From positions 2,356,001 through 2,420,000 of the forward strand of contig JANCIK010000006.1 of assembly GCA_028532985.1 (NCBI GenBank): 64,000 bases of DNA, written 5' to 3'. The translations under genes were made by a program, and so were the position numbers. Shown piece by piece: positions 1 through 10,655 of this stretch (position 1 is the first letter of the stretch; every line of letters begins with the position of its first letter). This stretch comes from Stropharia rugosoannulata (Eukaryota; Basidiomycota; Agaricomycetes; Agaricales; Strophariaceae). The notes beneath the pieces are model-generated. The model did no database searches, had not been told where the DNA came from, and saw nothing but the letters and a program-made list of their open reading frames with translations.

Positions 1-2562
1 CCATACGCGGACTAGCTCAGACAGGCTACGCAAACGCGCGTCTACTTCATCCCACTCCTTCAGGCCTTGTGCTGTGCGGCACATGTGTGCCGGGGGGCGC
101 TGCGCTACACGAACTATCATGCGTACGGCAGTACGCAGTGCGGCGCGTGGCGTCATGTCCATTGGCGTAGGAAGCCCATGCTGCAGACTCAGCGTGCTCG
201 CAGCAGACCCCGCGCCCATCGAAGAGCGCACTGTCTCGTCTGTCCCCGCGCTTTGTTCCGTTTTCTCGCTTTTCGTCGGACTTGCGTCCGTATTTGAATT
301 ACCTCCTGGACCTGCTGCACCCCCTACAAGACGCGCGTTTCTGCTTCCAATACCTCTACCCAGTGGCGTCGCGGGGAGAGGCGCCAGTTCTTCATCCTTT
401 TCGTCCTTTTCCCGCTCCTGCACCTTCCCACTACCTAACTTCCCCGCACCTGCAAGAACCAGCGATCCACTCGATATATTAAAATGACGGTTCTGAGCGT
501 ATGTCCGTTGAGAGGGCGACACTGCACGTGTACGCACAGGAGATGTAGGCGGTGTAGGCGAAGCCGGCGGACTCACCCCCGTGCCGCGCCGCGCACGTGT
601 GGGCGTCGCCGCGCGGTGCGCGTGTACTGTTGACGCTGATGGCGATGCGGCCGTTGATATAGATGTCGGTGTTGATGTAGACGCTGTCACCGAAGACGAT
701 AGTGATATGGCCGCTGGTGTAGCTCTCGACGCTCCCTCACCTCTGGGGCTCGCGGGCGTCGATGCGCTCCCATTCGTTTTCGCGATAAGGTTGGGCGACA
801 CAGCGCCTGATCTTCCCTGAGCCCCTGCATTGGATGTCCGGCGAACCATTCCTGCTGTCACTGGGATCGCAGCAGGTACGACCATCGGCGCGGGAACGGG
901 TTCAGCCCGGCGCCTTCCCGTGGAGGAATCGCACGGGCTTGATGTCGACGAAGGTAGTTGAACCGCTGAAGCCGATTTTGTTTGCGAATGTGGTATGGTC
1001 GGTGTCGACGGTGCGCTACTTCCACTTACGTTCCCGGTGCCATTTCCATTACCAGCTAAAGCTCTCCGTGGCGCCTCAACAGAAGCCTTTCTCCCCGCGC
1101 CAGGCCGTCCTCCACCTCCCGTCGGCATTCCCGCCAGCACAGGTGTTGTCCTCCCATGCCCATCTCCCTCCCTTTTAAGCCCTGGTCCAGGCCCATCCAC
1201 AGATGCCCTCCTCGGCGCAAGCCCAGTCGTACTTGCGCCGGCAGCAGGACGTGGGACGTCGAGCGACCCCCGCGGGCGGCGAGCAGGAGAAGGTGAGGCC
1301 GCGCCGCGCCGCGTGGGTGGAGGGGGTGGAAGCGGGAGGTGTGAAGCTGATGCGGACGTCAGCGCACGACGCACGTGTGGCGAAGTCGGACCTGGGACTG
1401 CGCCAGGCGTCGCAGAGGTAGACGGCGAACGTGCGCGGAAGGGCGCTGCAGGAGTCGTGGTCGTGTTTGCGCGACGCACAAGCGGGGCTGATATGGGAGC
1501 AGGTGTGCGCACCGTAGTCGTTGGCGCAGGCCGCATGTGGAGCGGTGACCCTCGATGGCCGGGGGTAGGCGTGGGCGGGCAAGAAAGCGAGGCATCTGTG
1601 TCGTATTCATCCTCACTGTCCGAGTCGTTCTCCAGTTCTCTCTCCTTCTCCCTATCTCGTCCCCTTTCCTTTTCCCTCAGTCTCTGTCTTTCCCTCTCCC
1701 GCTCCCGTTCTCTGTCAGCATCCTTCCCAAATCTCCGATCTCCTCCCACATCCCCTGCTCTCCGGCCCTCCAAGTGCACAGCAGGCGTCGACGGTGATGG
1801 CGGTATACGCACACGCGCACGTGCCGCACCAAGCGGCATCGGGGCACCAATCTGGTTTTCCCTCTCCCTCTCCCGCGTGCGCACAGGCGAAACCGCCTTA
1901 CTGTGTGCTCCGCTCCCGGTCGCGACACTTGCTGGCGTAGTCGTAGATGAAGGTTGCGGCGATGGCGGCACTGCGCGCGGGGTCAGCCCGGTAGGCACCC
2001 CGGGGCGCGCCCGAGAGTGATGGCTGTGGTTGTGATGCTTTGCACCCGACGTCATCGCATCGTCTGCCGCGTCGGGAGAGAGCGACGAGAGGAGGTGCAG
2101 CGTGGGGGAGGACATGGATCCTTGCCGCAAACTAGGCGATGCGAAAGGGACAAAACCCCCAGGGTACTCACCGTGGCCTTGTGCGCCTGCCGACGATGAG
2201 GGCGAGGGAGGGGCGGGCGATCGCCCGCGAAAGGTCGTCACGCGGCGCATGAGGTTCATCTTGTCCTTTTCTTTCTCGTTGACCCTGGCGTCTTTTCCCC
2301 TCTCCTTGTCCTTCTCTCCATCCCTGCTCGAGCGTTTGGCTACGGTAGCGTCTGAGGGGGCAGGGGCGGCGCGCTCCTTGCCCTTGGACGGAGGCTTTAC
2401 GGTGCCAAAATCGTCCGTGGGGGAGTGGGCTGGATGGGTCTTCTTCGCGCGGGAGGCGGTGGTGCGCAGACCGAGGGTGGAGCGCAGGCGCTGGAAGGAG
2501 GACTCGTGTACGGGGGCGCGATGGTGCTGGGGAACGGGGGCGGAGACGGGGGACGCCGCCAT
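1..2562 (-). CDS. Unknown Ser/Pro/Thr-rich protein, 3' end outside window
   Basis: Read on the minus strand from an ATG at 2560-2562, the frame stays open for 854 codons to base 1, so the C-terminus is missing. An in-frame TAA lies about 180 nt upstream of this ATG, and the ATG is the first one after it. The residues are low-complexity: Ser/Pro/Thr/Ala-rich stretches, a His-rich patch, and a charged Arg/Glu segment near residues 275-300 followed by an acidic DSDSEDEYDTD patch. The last ~20 residues before the edge look like ordinary folded sequence (LKEWDEVDARLRSLSEL), which suggests a domain begins beyond the edge. No catalytic motif is visible and I do not recognise the family. The region is much more GC-rich than the neighbouring DNA, and GC-rich DNA keeps frames open by chance. 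Still, 2.5 kb without a stop, together with sensible charge patterns, favours a real gene. A hidden intron cannot be excluded. Confidence 0.6.
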   Translation of the reverse strand, partial: MAASPVSAPVPQHHRAPVHESSFQRLRSTLGLRTTASRAKKTHPAHSPTDDFGTVKPPSKGKERAAPAPSDATVAKRSSRDGEKDKERGKDARVNEKEKDKMNLMRRVTTFRGRSPAPPSPSSSAGAQGHGEYPGGFVPFASPSLRQGSMSSPTLHLLSSLSPDAADDAMTSGAKHHNHSHHSRARPGVPTGLTPRAVPPSPQPSSTTTPASVATGSGAHSKAVSPVRTRERERENQIGAPMPLGAARARVRIPPSPSTPAVHLEGRRAGDVGGDRRFGKDADRERERERERQRLREKERGRDREKERELENDSDSEDEYDTDASLSCPPTPTPGHRGSPLHMRPAPTTTVRTPAPISAPLVRRANTTTTPAAPFRARSPSTSATPGAVPGPTSPHVRRALTSASASHLPLPPPPPTRRGAASPSPARRPRGSLDVPRPAAGASTTGLAPRRASVDGPGPGLKREGDGHGRTTPVLAGMPTGGGGRPGAGRKASVEAPRRALAGNGNGTGNVSGSSAPSTPTIPHSQTKSASAVQLPSSTSSPCDSSTGRRRAEPVPAPMVVPAAIPVTAGMVRRTSNAGAQGRSGAVSPNLIAKTNGSASTPASPRGEGASRATPAAISLSSSVTASTSTPTSISTAASPSASTVHAHRAATPTRARRGTGVSPPASPTPPTSPVRTRAVSPSQRTYAQNRHFNISSGSLVLAGAGKLGSGKVQEREKDEKDEELAPLPATPLGRGIGSRNARLVGGAAGPGGNSNTDASPTKSEKTEQSAGTDETVRSSMGAGSAASTLSLQHGLPTPMDMTPRAALRTAVRMIVRVAQRPPAHMCRTAQGLKEWDEVDARLRSLSELVRVW

Positions 2563-5500
2563 CGCGCTGGGGGTGCGCGGTGGGGAGGAGGAGGAGGGAG
2601 AAGAGGAAGAAGAAGCGGCGTGAAATGTTGCACGCAGGCAGGACAAGGAGAGCTGCTGAGCGCGCCTCCCCTCCCGGCTCGGCAGTGCACTTCCGCATTC
2701 GGCGTCGACGAGGCTCGCGCGATCGGGTGGATGTATTCCTTACGTAATATCGATAGGACGCCACGAGGCCCTCGTCCACTTTATGCGGCTACCAACAGCC
2801 CCCGCTGATATCATATCCGTGTCATCCCAGACCCGCCAGCATGGCGCACTTAAACTCTCGACACTACTCGGAGATTGATCCCACCAGGCCGGTCAGCCGC
2901 CCCCGCCCCCCGCCGGCTTCGCGACCCCGCCGAATAAGCTATCTGCCTACCGTTCTCCCACTGCGCTCATGTCCGTGGCCTCGCCCGTCTTGCTGCCGAT
3001 AGCCATGAAAACATTCATGAACGCTTCATGAACAAGTCACGTAACACCGTCTTCTCTCCCAGGTTCAACATACCCTATGTCCTACCGCCTGGCAAAGAGG
3101 TCCATCCGGTTTCAATTCGCCTGTTCTAATTCTGTCTTATGAATCCATCCTTCTATTGCACAACAGCCTTATCTGTGTCACACTTGCATGACTCGCATGT
3201 AAAGCAGACAACGCTGAGACATGCCTATGTATTACTCCTCTACATCCGCAGCTTGGCGACCACTTTGTCCAGACCGCGACTTTATCTGCCTGTATGCCTG
3301 GGGACGAACCTAAAACAATGCATTAACATTGAACATTGAACATCTCTGCACGAGTCACCGATGGGCGGGCGCGCCCGCTGACGTCCGTCTGACGTCATGC
3401 ATGTTTGCCCCACATTGACATTAGCACCACCGCGGTGAACCCGGAGTCCGGCGTCGATGTACGCCCATAGCAACCTACTTGCAACCAGACCAAGTGCAGT
3501 TTCGTATCTAATGCTGTTTCCAGCTTACTCTGCGTGGGCGCTAGCTCTTCGCACAGAGGAGCCCGGGTATGCATCCGAGCAGCGGCGCGAACATTTTGGG
3601 AAACTACTGTATTTGCAACTTGGCATGCCTGCGCAAATGAGTGCATAAATGACGCCAGTCACACCCAGGTACAAGCCCTAAAGCTGGCGCAGATCATGTA
3701 CCGTGTATACTTTTGGGATCTCGCGATACGGGCGCAGAAAGCGCCGTCGCCAAGTATACGCTGGACCCTGGTGTACTCTCATCAAGAACTGGCTCTTTTC
3801 TCTGTCAAACTGCGCGTAAATCATGACGCGCGTTACCTGAGCTCTCGCCCCTTACTCCTGTGCACGCCACGGCGCACGGGACACCGTTTTTCATCCCGCG
3901 CACGGCGTCCCGTCCGATGCAGATCCTCTAGCGTATGCGCGTATGTAACGCATATTTACGGGTCCGAAAATCGAACTGGTGAGGGCTTCTCGTGTCCAAC
4001 CTCCTGCTAGACCAGGAACGTGCGGGCGTCTATCCAGGCAGGAAGTAGTTTTCGCTCTCAGCTCGGTACCGTTTACACTGACATCGAGACAACAACAAAC
4101 TGCATCTTAATTAAGGGCTATGGTCGCTAGCTATGCCGTTGAGTAGATTGCTCCTGGATACATGCTACAGAGGGACCAAAGGCTTCATTTACCGCGTCTA
4201 CTTGACAGGCGGTGTCGCTCTCGTCGTTGTTGAGCATGTAGAAAATTTTAATTTGTCGATATCGGACTATTGCTAACATATCCTACCTCAATATAGGCGA
4301 TCGCGGACAACTGCGGGTATACCATTCGTTGGATCCAGCTGGGCGCCTATTTCGCATACTACCTTCTCAGAAGTTGGCATTTCCAAATGCATACACGCCC
4401 ATCATGGTCGTGGGAGATTTCGAGCTTTTAAGAAAGCTGCTCACTGGAGATATTAGCGCTTATAATCTTCTGTTTATAAAGCAGCGCAAACTCCACGACG
4501 TCTCTCCATGACAGGCGGCCGTTAACGAGAAGACGCGCCGCGGCGCGCTAAAGCCGAGACACTCAAAATGAACTCCGCCCGGCCAGGGCCGACTGTATCG
4601 AGCCTCAAGGCTTCAATGCTCGGGTAACATTCTCACGCCTCTCTACCATCACCTAAACGTGTCCAGCAGAACGCCTGTGGATGCCTGAAAGAGTGATTGC
4701 ATATACGCCGAGGACACATGCACTGGCCCCCGGCGAGCTGCGAAGCTGCCCAGTAGCAAAACGGTCCGCTACGCCACCCACATATGACCTGGCTATGTTT
4801 ACTATACATCCTGGACAGGACAGGACAGGACAGAAATGGTAAAGGATCGCCTGGACAGCTGTTAGTCTCGCTTTCAGGCTATGACTACTTGCAAGGAAAA
4901 TCTTGTTGTAAGAATGAAGGACCATTCTCACCCTCAAGCTCAAGATTTGGCTAGTCCCTTGGTACGCGATAGAACATGTACCGGGCCCGACGCGGTTCCA
5001 CTCCCGAATGCGACCTACCCCTTTCTACTGTCTAGCTTGGCTCGTGGTCTGAGAACCACTGGCCTCTTCATCCTGGTATCTTCATCACAGATTCCTCGGG
5101 GAAACCAAAATCAGAACAAAGCAAAGTTCACCGCGGGCTCCCAATCAATCTAACATCAACAGCATCATTCTGGCGCTTGGGTGCGATGTCTTCTCATATT
5201 CTGATCCCATCCTTCGACCCATGTCTCCGAGCGCTTCTATCAGGGAGTGCAGTCATACCTGTACACATGCCCATGTCCGTGATCATTGACAATGACACTG
5301 TGTCCCAAATCCGAGGTGCTTCTGTGCTATTTTATGTGCGGCGTGCACCACAGGCTGCTTATCATCTATTCATTGCTGTCTTCGACGAGAACGAATCACA
5401 GGACTGTCTAATTCTATATGCTGCACTGCAGCGCCCCCCGCCTGATCGGGCCACAATGGTGGGTGGTGCAACTTGTCTTTTCCATGTACCAAGTAGGTAT

Positions 5501-8039
5501 AATGATGATGGGGACCGCCACTTGCATCCCCGCCATGGGACCTGGATGTGGGGTGGGAGGGGAATATCACTGTCTAGTGCTCTACTCCAGCAAATCCGCT
5601 GAGGTACTCTTGCGGAGCAAGCGACGATCTGTCGAAGGACTGCACCCCGCATCCGGGTTGAGCGGTCTATTTTTGTGTGTGGCACCCACTGACCTCATAC
5701 ATTCGCTACAGACGCACCCTGCCTAGTTTTCTCCGTGCTATTTTTACACCTGAGATGATCCGGGCTGAGCTGCGTACGTACGGACGCATCCAAGCCCACG
5801 GTACATACTGCTGCGTGCGAGTGCACAGTGCTAGCCTGATAGCTTAATTACTAGGCGCCCCACCCCCTGCGCGAACGATCCCCTCTGGCGTGGAAATGGA
5901 AAGCGAACTCGCGGGAGAAGGAAACTCGGGTACCGGGCTGCCCTGACCTACTGGTCATTGGGTCTGTCTCCCACAGCAGAATATTGCGGGCTTCCTTGTA
6001 TGGTCTGTCGTCTATTCAATGGACATGTTCCTGGTTATCATAGGTCATGTAAAATCGCACCACGCATCGCCACCCGGCGATACTCTATTCAGTTGCAATT
6101 ATGCTAGAGTGAGTGGTTTTTTATTGCGGAGAAAACGTCACATTCCATCCGTCTATCCAAGGAGTCTCCGAACACCGCCGCCTCCGCACCCGAGGACCGC
6201 TAAAAAGCAAGGGTGCGCGTAATGGGTGCGCTTTTAGGCGACCTACGGTGTAGCGGTTATGCGTTCCTGTGGCAGGTTTGTCGCCGACACCGACGGTATA
6301 GGAGCTCGGTCAATGGCGTATAGACTAGGCGGCAACTTACCTGCTACCGAGTGATACCGTGACAAGAATCGAGCGAAGTTCGCCACACTCGCACTTACGC
6401 GCAGCGCCGTGTCCGTAGGCGCGCCCCAACGCTGCTTATCGTATCTCTAAGTAAAAATACATTTCTTTCTCGCAGGTGCACGGTTGAATACTGCTTCTAA
6501 TTTCCGTGTCTTTGCCCACGAAGCCACGTCCCAGTGAAGAAGGCTGATGGACTGTTTTTCCAGTTCCACGCTAAGTATAAAGTGAATATACACACGGCGA
6601 GAGCGCCGAATAGCTGCGTCGTTCAAGATCGTGTATTCAATTAATTATCTCAATTGACAGCGGATTTAAGTGCCCACCGCAGTGCCGCCTGAGCGCCTGC
6701 ACTGGTACGGTCATCTCATGTCTTCTTCGAGGCCGGTAGGGTGCGGGAGGGGTGCTGAAGAATGCGAAGCTGGTACACGGGCGTCCAGAATTAAGTGCTG
6801 GGAACTACTGCAAGGCAATTGGACAGGATGCATCTTCTTCGTGTATAAATAATCAGGCGGCAACACCCGGACGCAGTAGGATTTTGAGAGCAGAGAGCAT
6901 GTACAAAGTGTATCACTGATCGAGGGACGTAGATCATGACTGATTTAGAGGCGGCGCATGTGCGGCTGTATTGCGCATGTTGTCTGTACTGGACAAAAGG
7001 GCGTATAGGTACTCAGAAACGCCTGGGGATTATCAGAATAAGAAGTAATGTTTTCGCGCATGCCTATTCCTGACATCTCAGCTCAAGATGGCTTAAAATA
7101 GTGTCTTATAGTAGTCTTGTAGTATTCCATTTATGCGCTGTTCCGAATAATACATTTGAGGCCGTAATTTAGTAAGTACAAAATGGCAACATATGGGAAA
7201 ATGGTAAGCGAGTCTACATCTCTTTCTCGCCATCTTCTGAGAAGCAAGGGTGCTGCGCACTTAGATAGACATATTCAAGGCTGTACTTTCATATTTTTCC
7301 CGAACACACAAAACCTAGATATGCGTGGGCGTAATCACATATGGGCTGGTCGGGTGATGTCAAGATGGTGATATGTACATTGTATACTCTAGACTTGTTT
7401 CCCCCGTCAGTAAAATCAAGGGAGTGCATGTATGTAAATTCTTCTCGAAGAGTACTCAATGGAAGTAAATTTGAAGTGAGTCCTACTTTGAAGTACGAGT
7501 TTATACTCACGGTAAACTCCGACTGCCGCTCGGCCATAGCTTCGCAAGCATCACCCACGTCTACCTAACTGGCTTGCACAATCGGACAACTGCCCCAGGT
7601 ATCCTTCCTTGGCCTACACGGTGCTCAGAACTATGTCGACGGTATAGCAGCAGCTTTCTAGGATGCGAATGATAGATTGAAAGCTTGAAACGATCTCTTT
7701 TGATCCCGTACCAATGAAACAGCTCTAACAAGATCCAGTATCTGCTCAAGTCGAAGAAGTTTTAACATTTAACCTTGAATCTTTTTGACCGTTGTCTCTG
7801 CCTGAGAGCACAGAACGGCCTAGCGGTAAAAATAAATAAATCAAAATGCATTGATTTGGAAGACTCTGACCTTCTCCGGCTCTGCGAACTTATTGAAGAG
7901 GTTCAACAGGACCAGCCCACAAATTTCGGCAATACTCAATTACATGTTATTGAAGGTTGTAAATATTTTTGCTTGGCTATAAATTGGTAATTGAGTTGAC
8001 GATTATAAGCCATACGAAATGTGAGAGCAAATGATTGTG
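2563..8039. other. Long gene-poor stretch
   Basis: I see no gene here that I can support. The open frames are short (under about 160 codons), lack recognisable domains and do not join across plausible introns into longer proteins. The first few hundred bases are presumably the promoter of the minus-strand gene starting at 2562. A minor feature is a short run of GGACA units at about 4812-4834. The stretch may hold a non-coding RNA or decayed repeat DNA, but nothing in the sequence shows this directly. Confidence 0.5.
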
Positions 8040-10168
8040 TTAGATTATTGTAACTGTTTGAAGTGGAGCACTGTCAAACCAGTCAAGCCACTGGAATTGA
8101 TAATAAAGATCCAGCTTCGCAACCCGTCTATAGAGGGCTTGATTTTCACTACCCGGCACAAGGAGTAAACCTTGCATCCAGTCTCCTTGATTGCGCCAGG
8201 CCCTACCTGCTCGCAAAATAAGAACGTAAAACTCCTGCAAATAATTACTTTCAGTCCCTTCTGAGCAATCAAATTTGACACCGCCAGCGTTGTCCCGTGT
8301 TATGTTGTCGCCTAGACAATTTCCGGGGGGAGGAATGAAAGTCCAACTTGATGCACTTGATACAAACTGATTACCTCGCCTCTCTCCTTTGTGTACTTCA
8401 AATGCACATTTGCTCCCGTCGTTCATAAGGGGGTGAATTTTAGCTTGTATAACTAGGCTAGCTTCTTTTACCTCGCCAAAAGGGAGAGAGCTCGTTTTTG
8501 GAGAGGCGTTACACGCTAAGATCTCGGCCTCATAGCACGCCGCCGATGATGGAGGGAAAAGTGCACCATTATCCAGAGTTCCGTCAACAGAAGCCCATGA
8601 CCAAGTTGGGGAACGGTATCCAGCAGGGCGAGGGAGGTGCCTTTCATCCGGACCCATAGGGCCCCATACACTCCACATGAGGTCGTGCATGAGGTTTCGC
8701 CTCCATAAGCCCGCTATGTAGTCATCCTTTAGTATTGCTTGGTACACCTCAGCGATACTTGCTAATGCAACAAATTTATCTGATGCGACAGTAATCTTGC
8801 GCCTAGAGTACTGCAGAACAGTTGTTTCCCAGTGTTTGCGCAGAGTTTCTTCATCGACTTGGTTGTTGTTGACAGTAGTGAATATAAGATAGTCTTCAGT
8901 TGGATAGGCTGATTTGGTACGAGCACCGCGGGCAAGTATATTCTGGTGGCTGATTTCCTTGTCAGTAAAGCTGCGACACTTGTAATAAACATATGGAGGT
9001 TGAAATATGAGTCGACGAGAGGCCAGCATGCTTTCTTGTAGGCACCAACCCCGTTCACCCAGAGGTGAGTGCATTTTGACTGTCTCATACTTTCCTCGTC
9101 CGTATGAGGGACGAGGGATATTGTATTGCAGTTTCATCCGTCCTGGACCTTTCGTAGCATCTGCAAAGATGAATGGAAGAATTTCCACTGCACCTTCATC
9201 AGGAAGGAAGCCTTGTTCTGCGCGGAATGAAGACAGGGCGGAGATGGTTAGGTATGAGTTGCGATAGATGTCGGCCATGGCTCCCAACTCTTTGATTTTG
9301 TCCTCGACGGAATCCTGGATAATGCAGAGGGCATCCACCCAAAGATATCGCTGACCCAGTTTATGCGTAACAACGATTGCATCTGCGATGGTCTGGGGAA
9401 GGGGCAAATCGATCCCTTCATTGATGTATGCGTCGACATTAGACAAGAGTGTTTTACGCTTCTGATCACCTCCCCATACATAGCTAAGCGTGCAATAGAG
9501 ACCTCGGACCAACCTATCGGTCTGAAAGAGTCGTGGCTTGAGAGGATCCGAACAATCAATGACGCGAGTTGGCAGGCAAGTTTCTTCAATAGTAGGACAA
9601 TGTTCGTGGGCTTCGCAGCTTTTTATGGATTCCAGTGCTTTGTTGTAATCTACGAATGTTGTTCTCGGTAAAAGTTTTACCTCTTTCCCGATTTCTTCTA
9701 CAGCATCGTCGCCTTGATTGACAGATATGTCGTCAGCAAGCTCGAATGTATACAGTAGCTGTTGAGTTTGCAATATCAAACGTACTCACCTTCATCAGCA
9801 TAGATAGTGTAATTTGCTGCTGTATTGCCATTGATCAGGATGTTACAAGCTTTGCGAAACCCTGCTTTGACTTGGAATTCAATTTCTGAAGTATCTTCAC
9901 CCCAGGGAAACTTGTCTGCCGTTAAGCAATCGCGTGCCCTCTTGACAATCGTGCACCAGGTACAACCCTCGTCAATGGACTGGAATATTTCGGCCCATGG
10001 TCGCCTATAAGAATATCCTCCTTCTTCACTTTCTTTCTTTGAGATGGCTTCCCGGAATCCTTCACGAGAAAATGGACCTGCTCTACATGCTGAGCATACA
10101 GATGTTAGAGGATCCAAGTTAGCCGTCGATGACTTTCTCATTGATTGCGTGTTAATTTGATCAGCCAT
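8040..10168 (-). CDS. HET-domain (heterokaryon incompatibility) protein A
   Basis: Two exons: 10168-9790 and 9712-8040, giving 683 aa. The 77-nt intron has a GTGAGT donor and a GCTGAC branch-like site, and its position matches the intron of the neighbouring paralogue. I chose the ATG at 10168 because the N-terminus then aligns with the paralogue; an in-frame ATG 12 codons upstream is possible. The N-terminal ~120 residues hold two CxxC pairs (CSAC, CTWC), common at the start of fungal HET proteins. The HET domain (about residues 199-345) carries the hallmark strings YCTLSYVWGG, LWVDALCIIQD and IYRNSYLTI. The rest of the C-terminal half is conserved with the paralogue but has no domain I can name. 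HET-domain proteins trigger cell death on non-self recognition during hyphal fusion; that role is inferred here from family membership. It is tandem with, and downstream of, the second HET gene. Confidence 0.93.
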
Positions 10169-10655
10169 AATCTTCAGTCTCCTTTGTATCACTGTGATAG
10201 TCAATGAATCTATGATGAGGATACCAGAAGCGCAGAAAAGATAAACTCACGATATGTGCCCAGTATTACAGACCACTAACGTGAACACGAATTGGATTCT
10301 GGTCTCTTGCCTCGATTGTGGGAATTTTCTCAAGAAGGCACGATGTATAACATGATGACCTTCCCTGTAGCTTTCAATTTATAAGTAAAGCTGAGTTCCG
10401 AACTGAGCGGAAGATTGAAAGATGTAGACTAAATATGTCTTCGAATATATGAGTCAAGAATGATGATCAGTCAGTTCCAGGCTGCAAAAATTACCTGTTA
10501 GCATGTACATAGATAGCCAGTTCATCGCATAGAAGGGTTGGTTAAACTCAAAAGTCAATATGACTTAAGTACAAGCCTCACTCGAGAGCATGGAGCAAGA
10601 AGAAACGGCCGTGACTGCAATGCGATGATGGAAAATGCACAGGCAGATAATGATG
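10169..10655. promoter_or_regulatory. Spacer between the two HET genes
   Basis: 487 nt lie between the stop of HET gene B and the start of HET gene A, both on the minus strand. It must hold the terminator of B and the promoter of A. I see no clear TATA box and no other feature in it. Confidence 0.4.

Noticed and set aside
995..2020. Plus-strand 341-codon ORF rich in Ser/Leu/Phe repeats
   Set aside because: It is the complement of the Arg/Glu and Ser/Pro codons of the longer minus-strand gene. GC bias keeps the antisense frame open, and the residues look unlike a folded protein.
5177..5602. Plus-strand 141-codon ORF
   Set aside because: No recognisable motif, no joining exons and no start context. 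Random ORFs of this length are expected in 5 kb of non-coding DNA.
7775..7990. Plus-strand 71-codon ORF beside the HET gene, with protein-like composition
   Set aside because: It starts without an ATG, joins to nothing upstream and lies in the 3' region of the HET gene. I could not support it as an exon.
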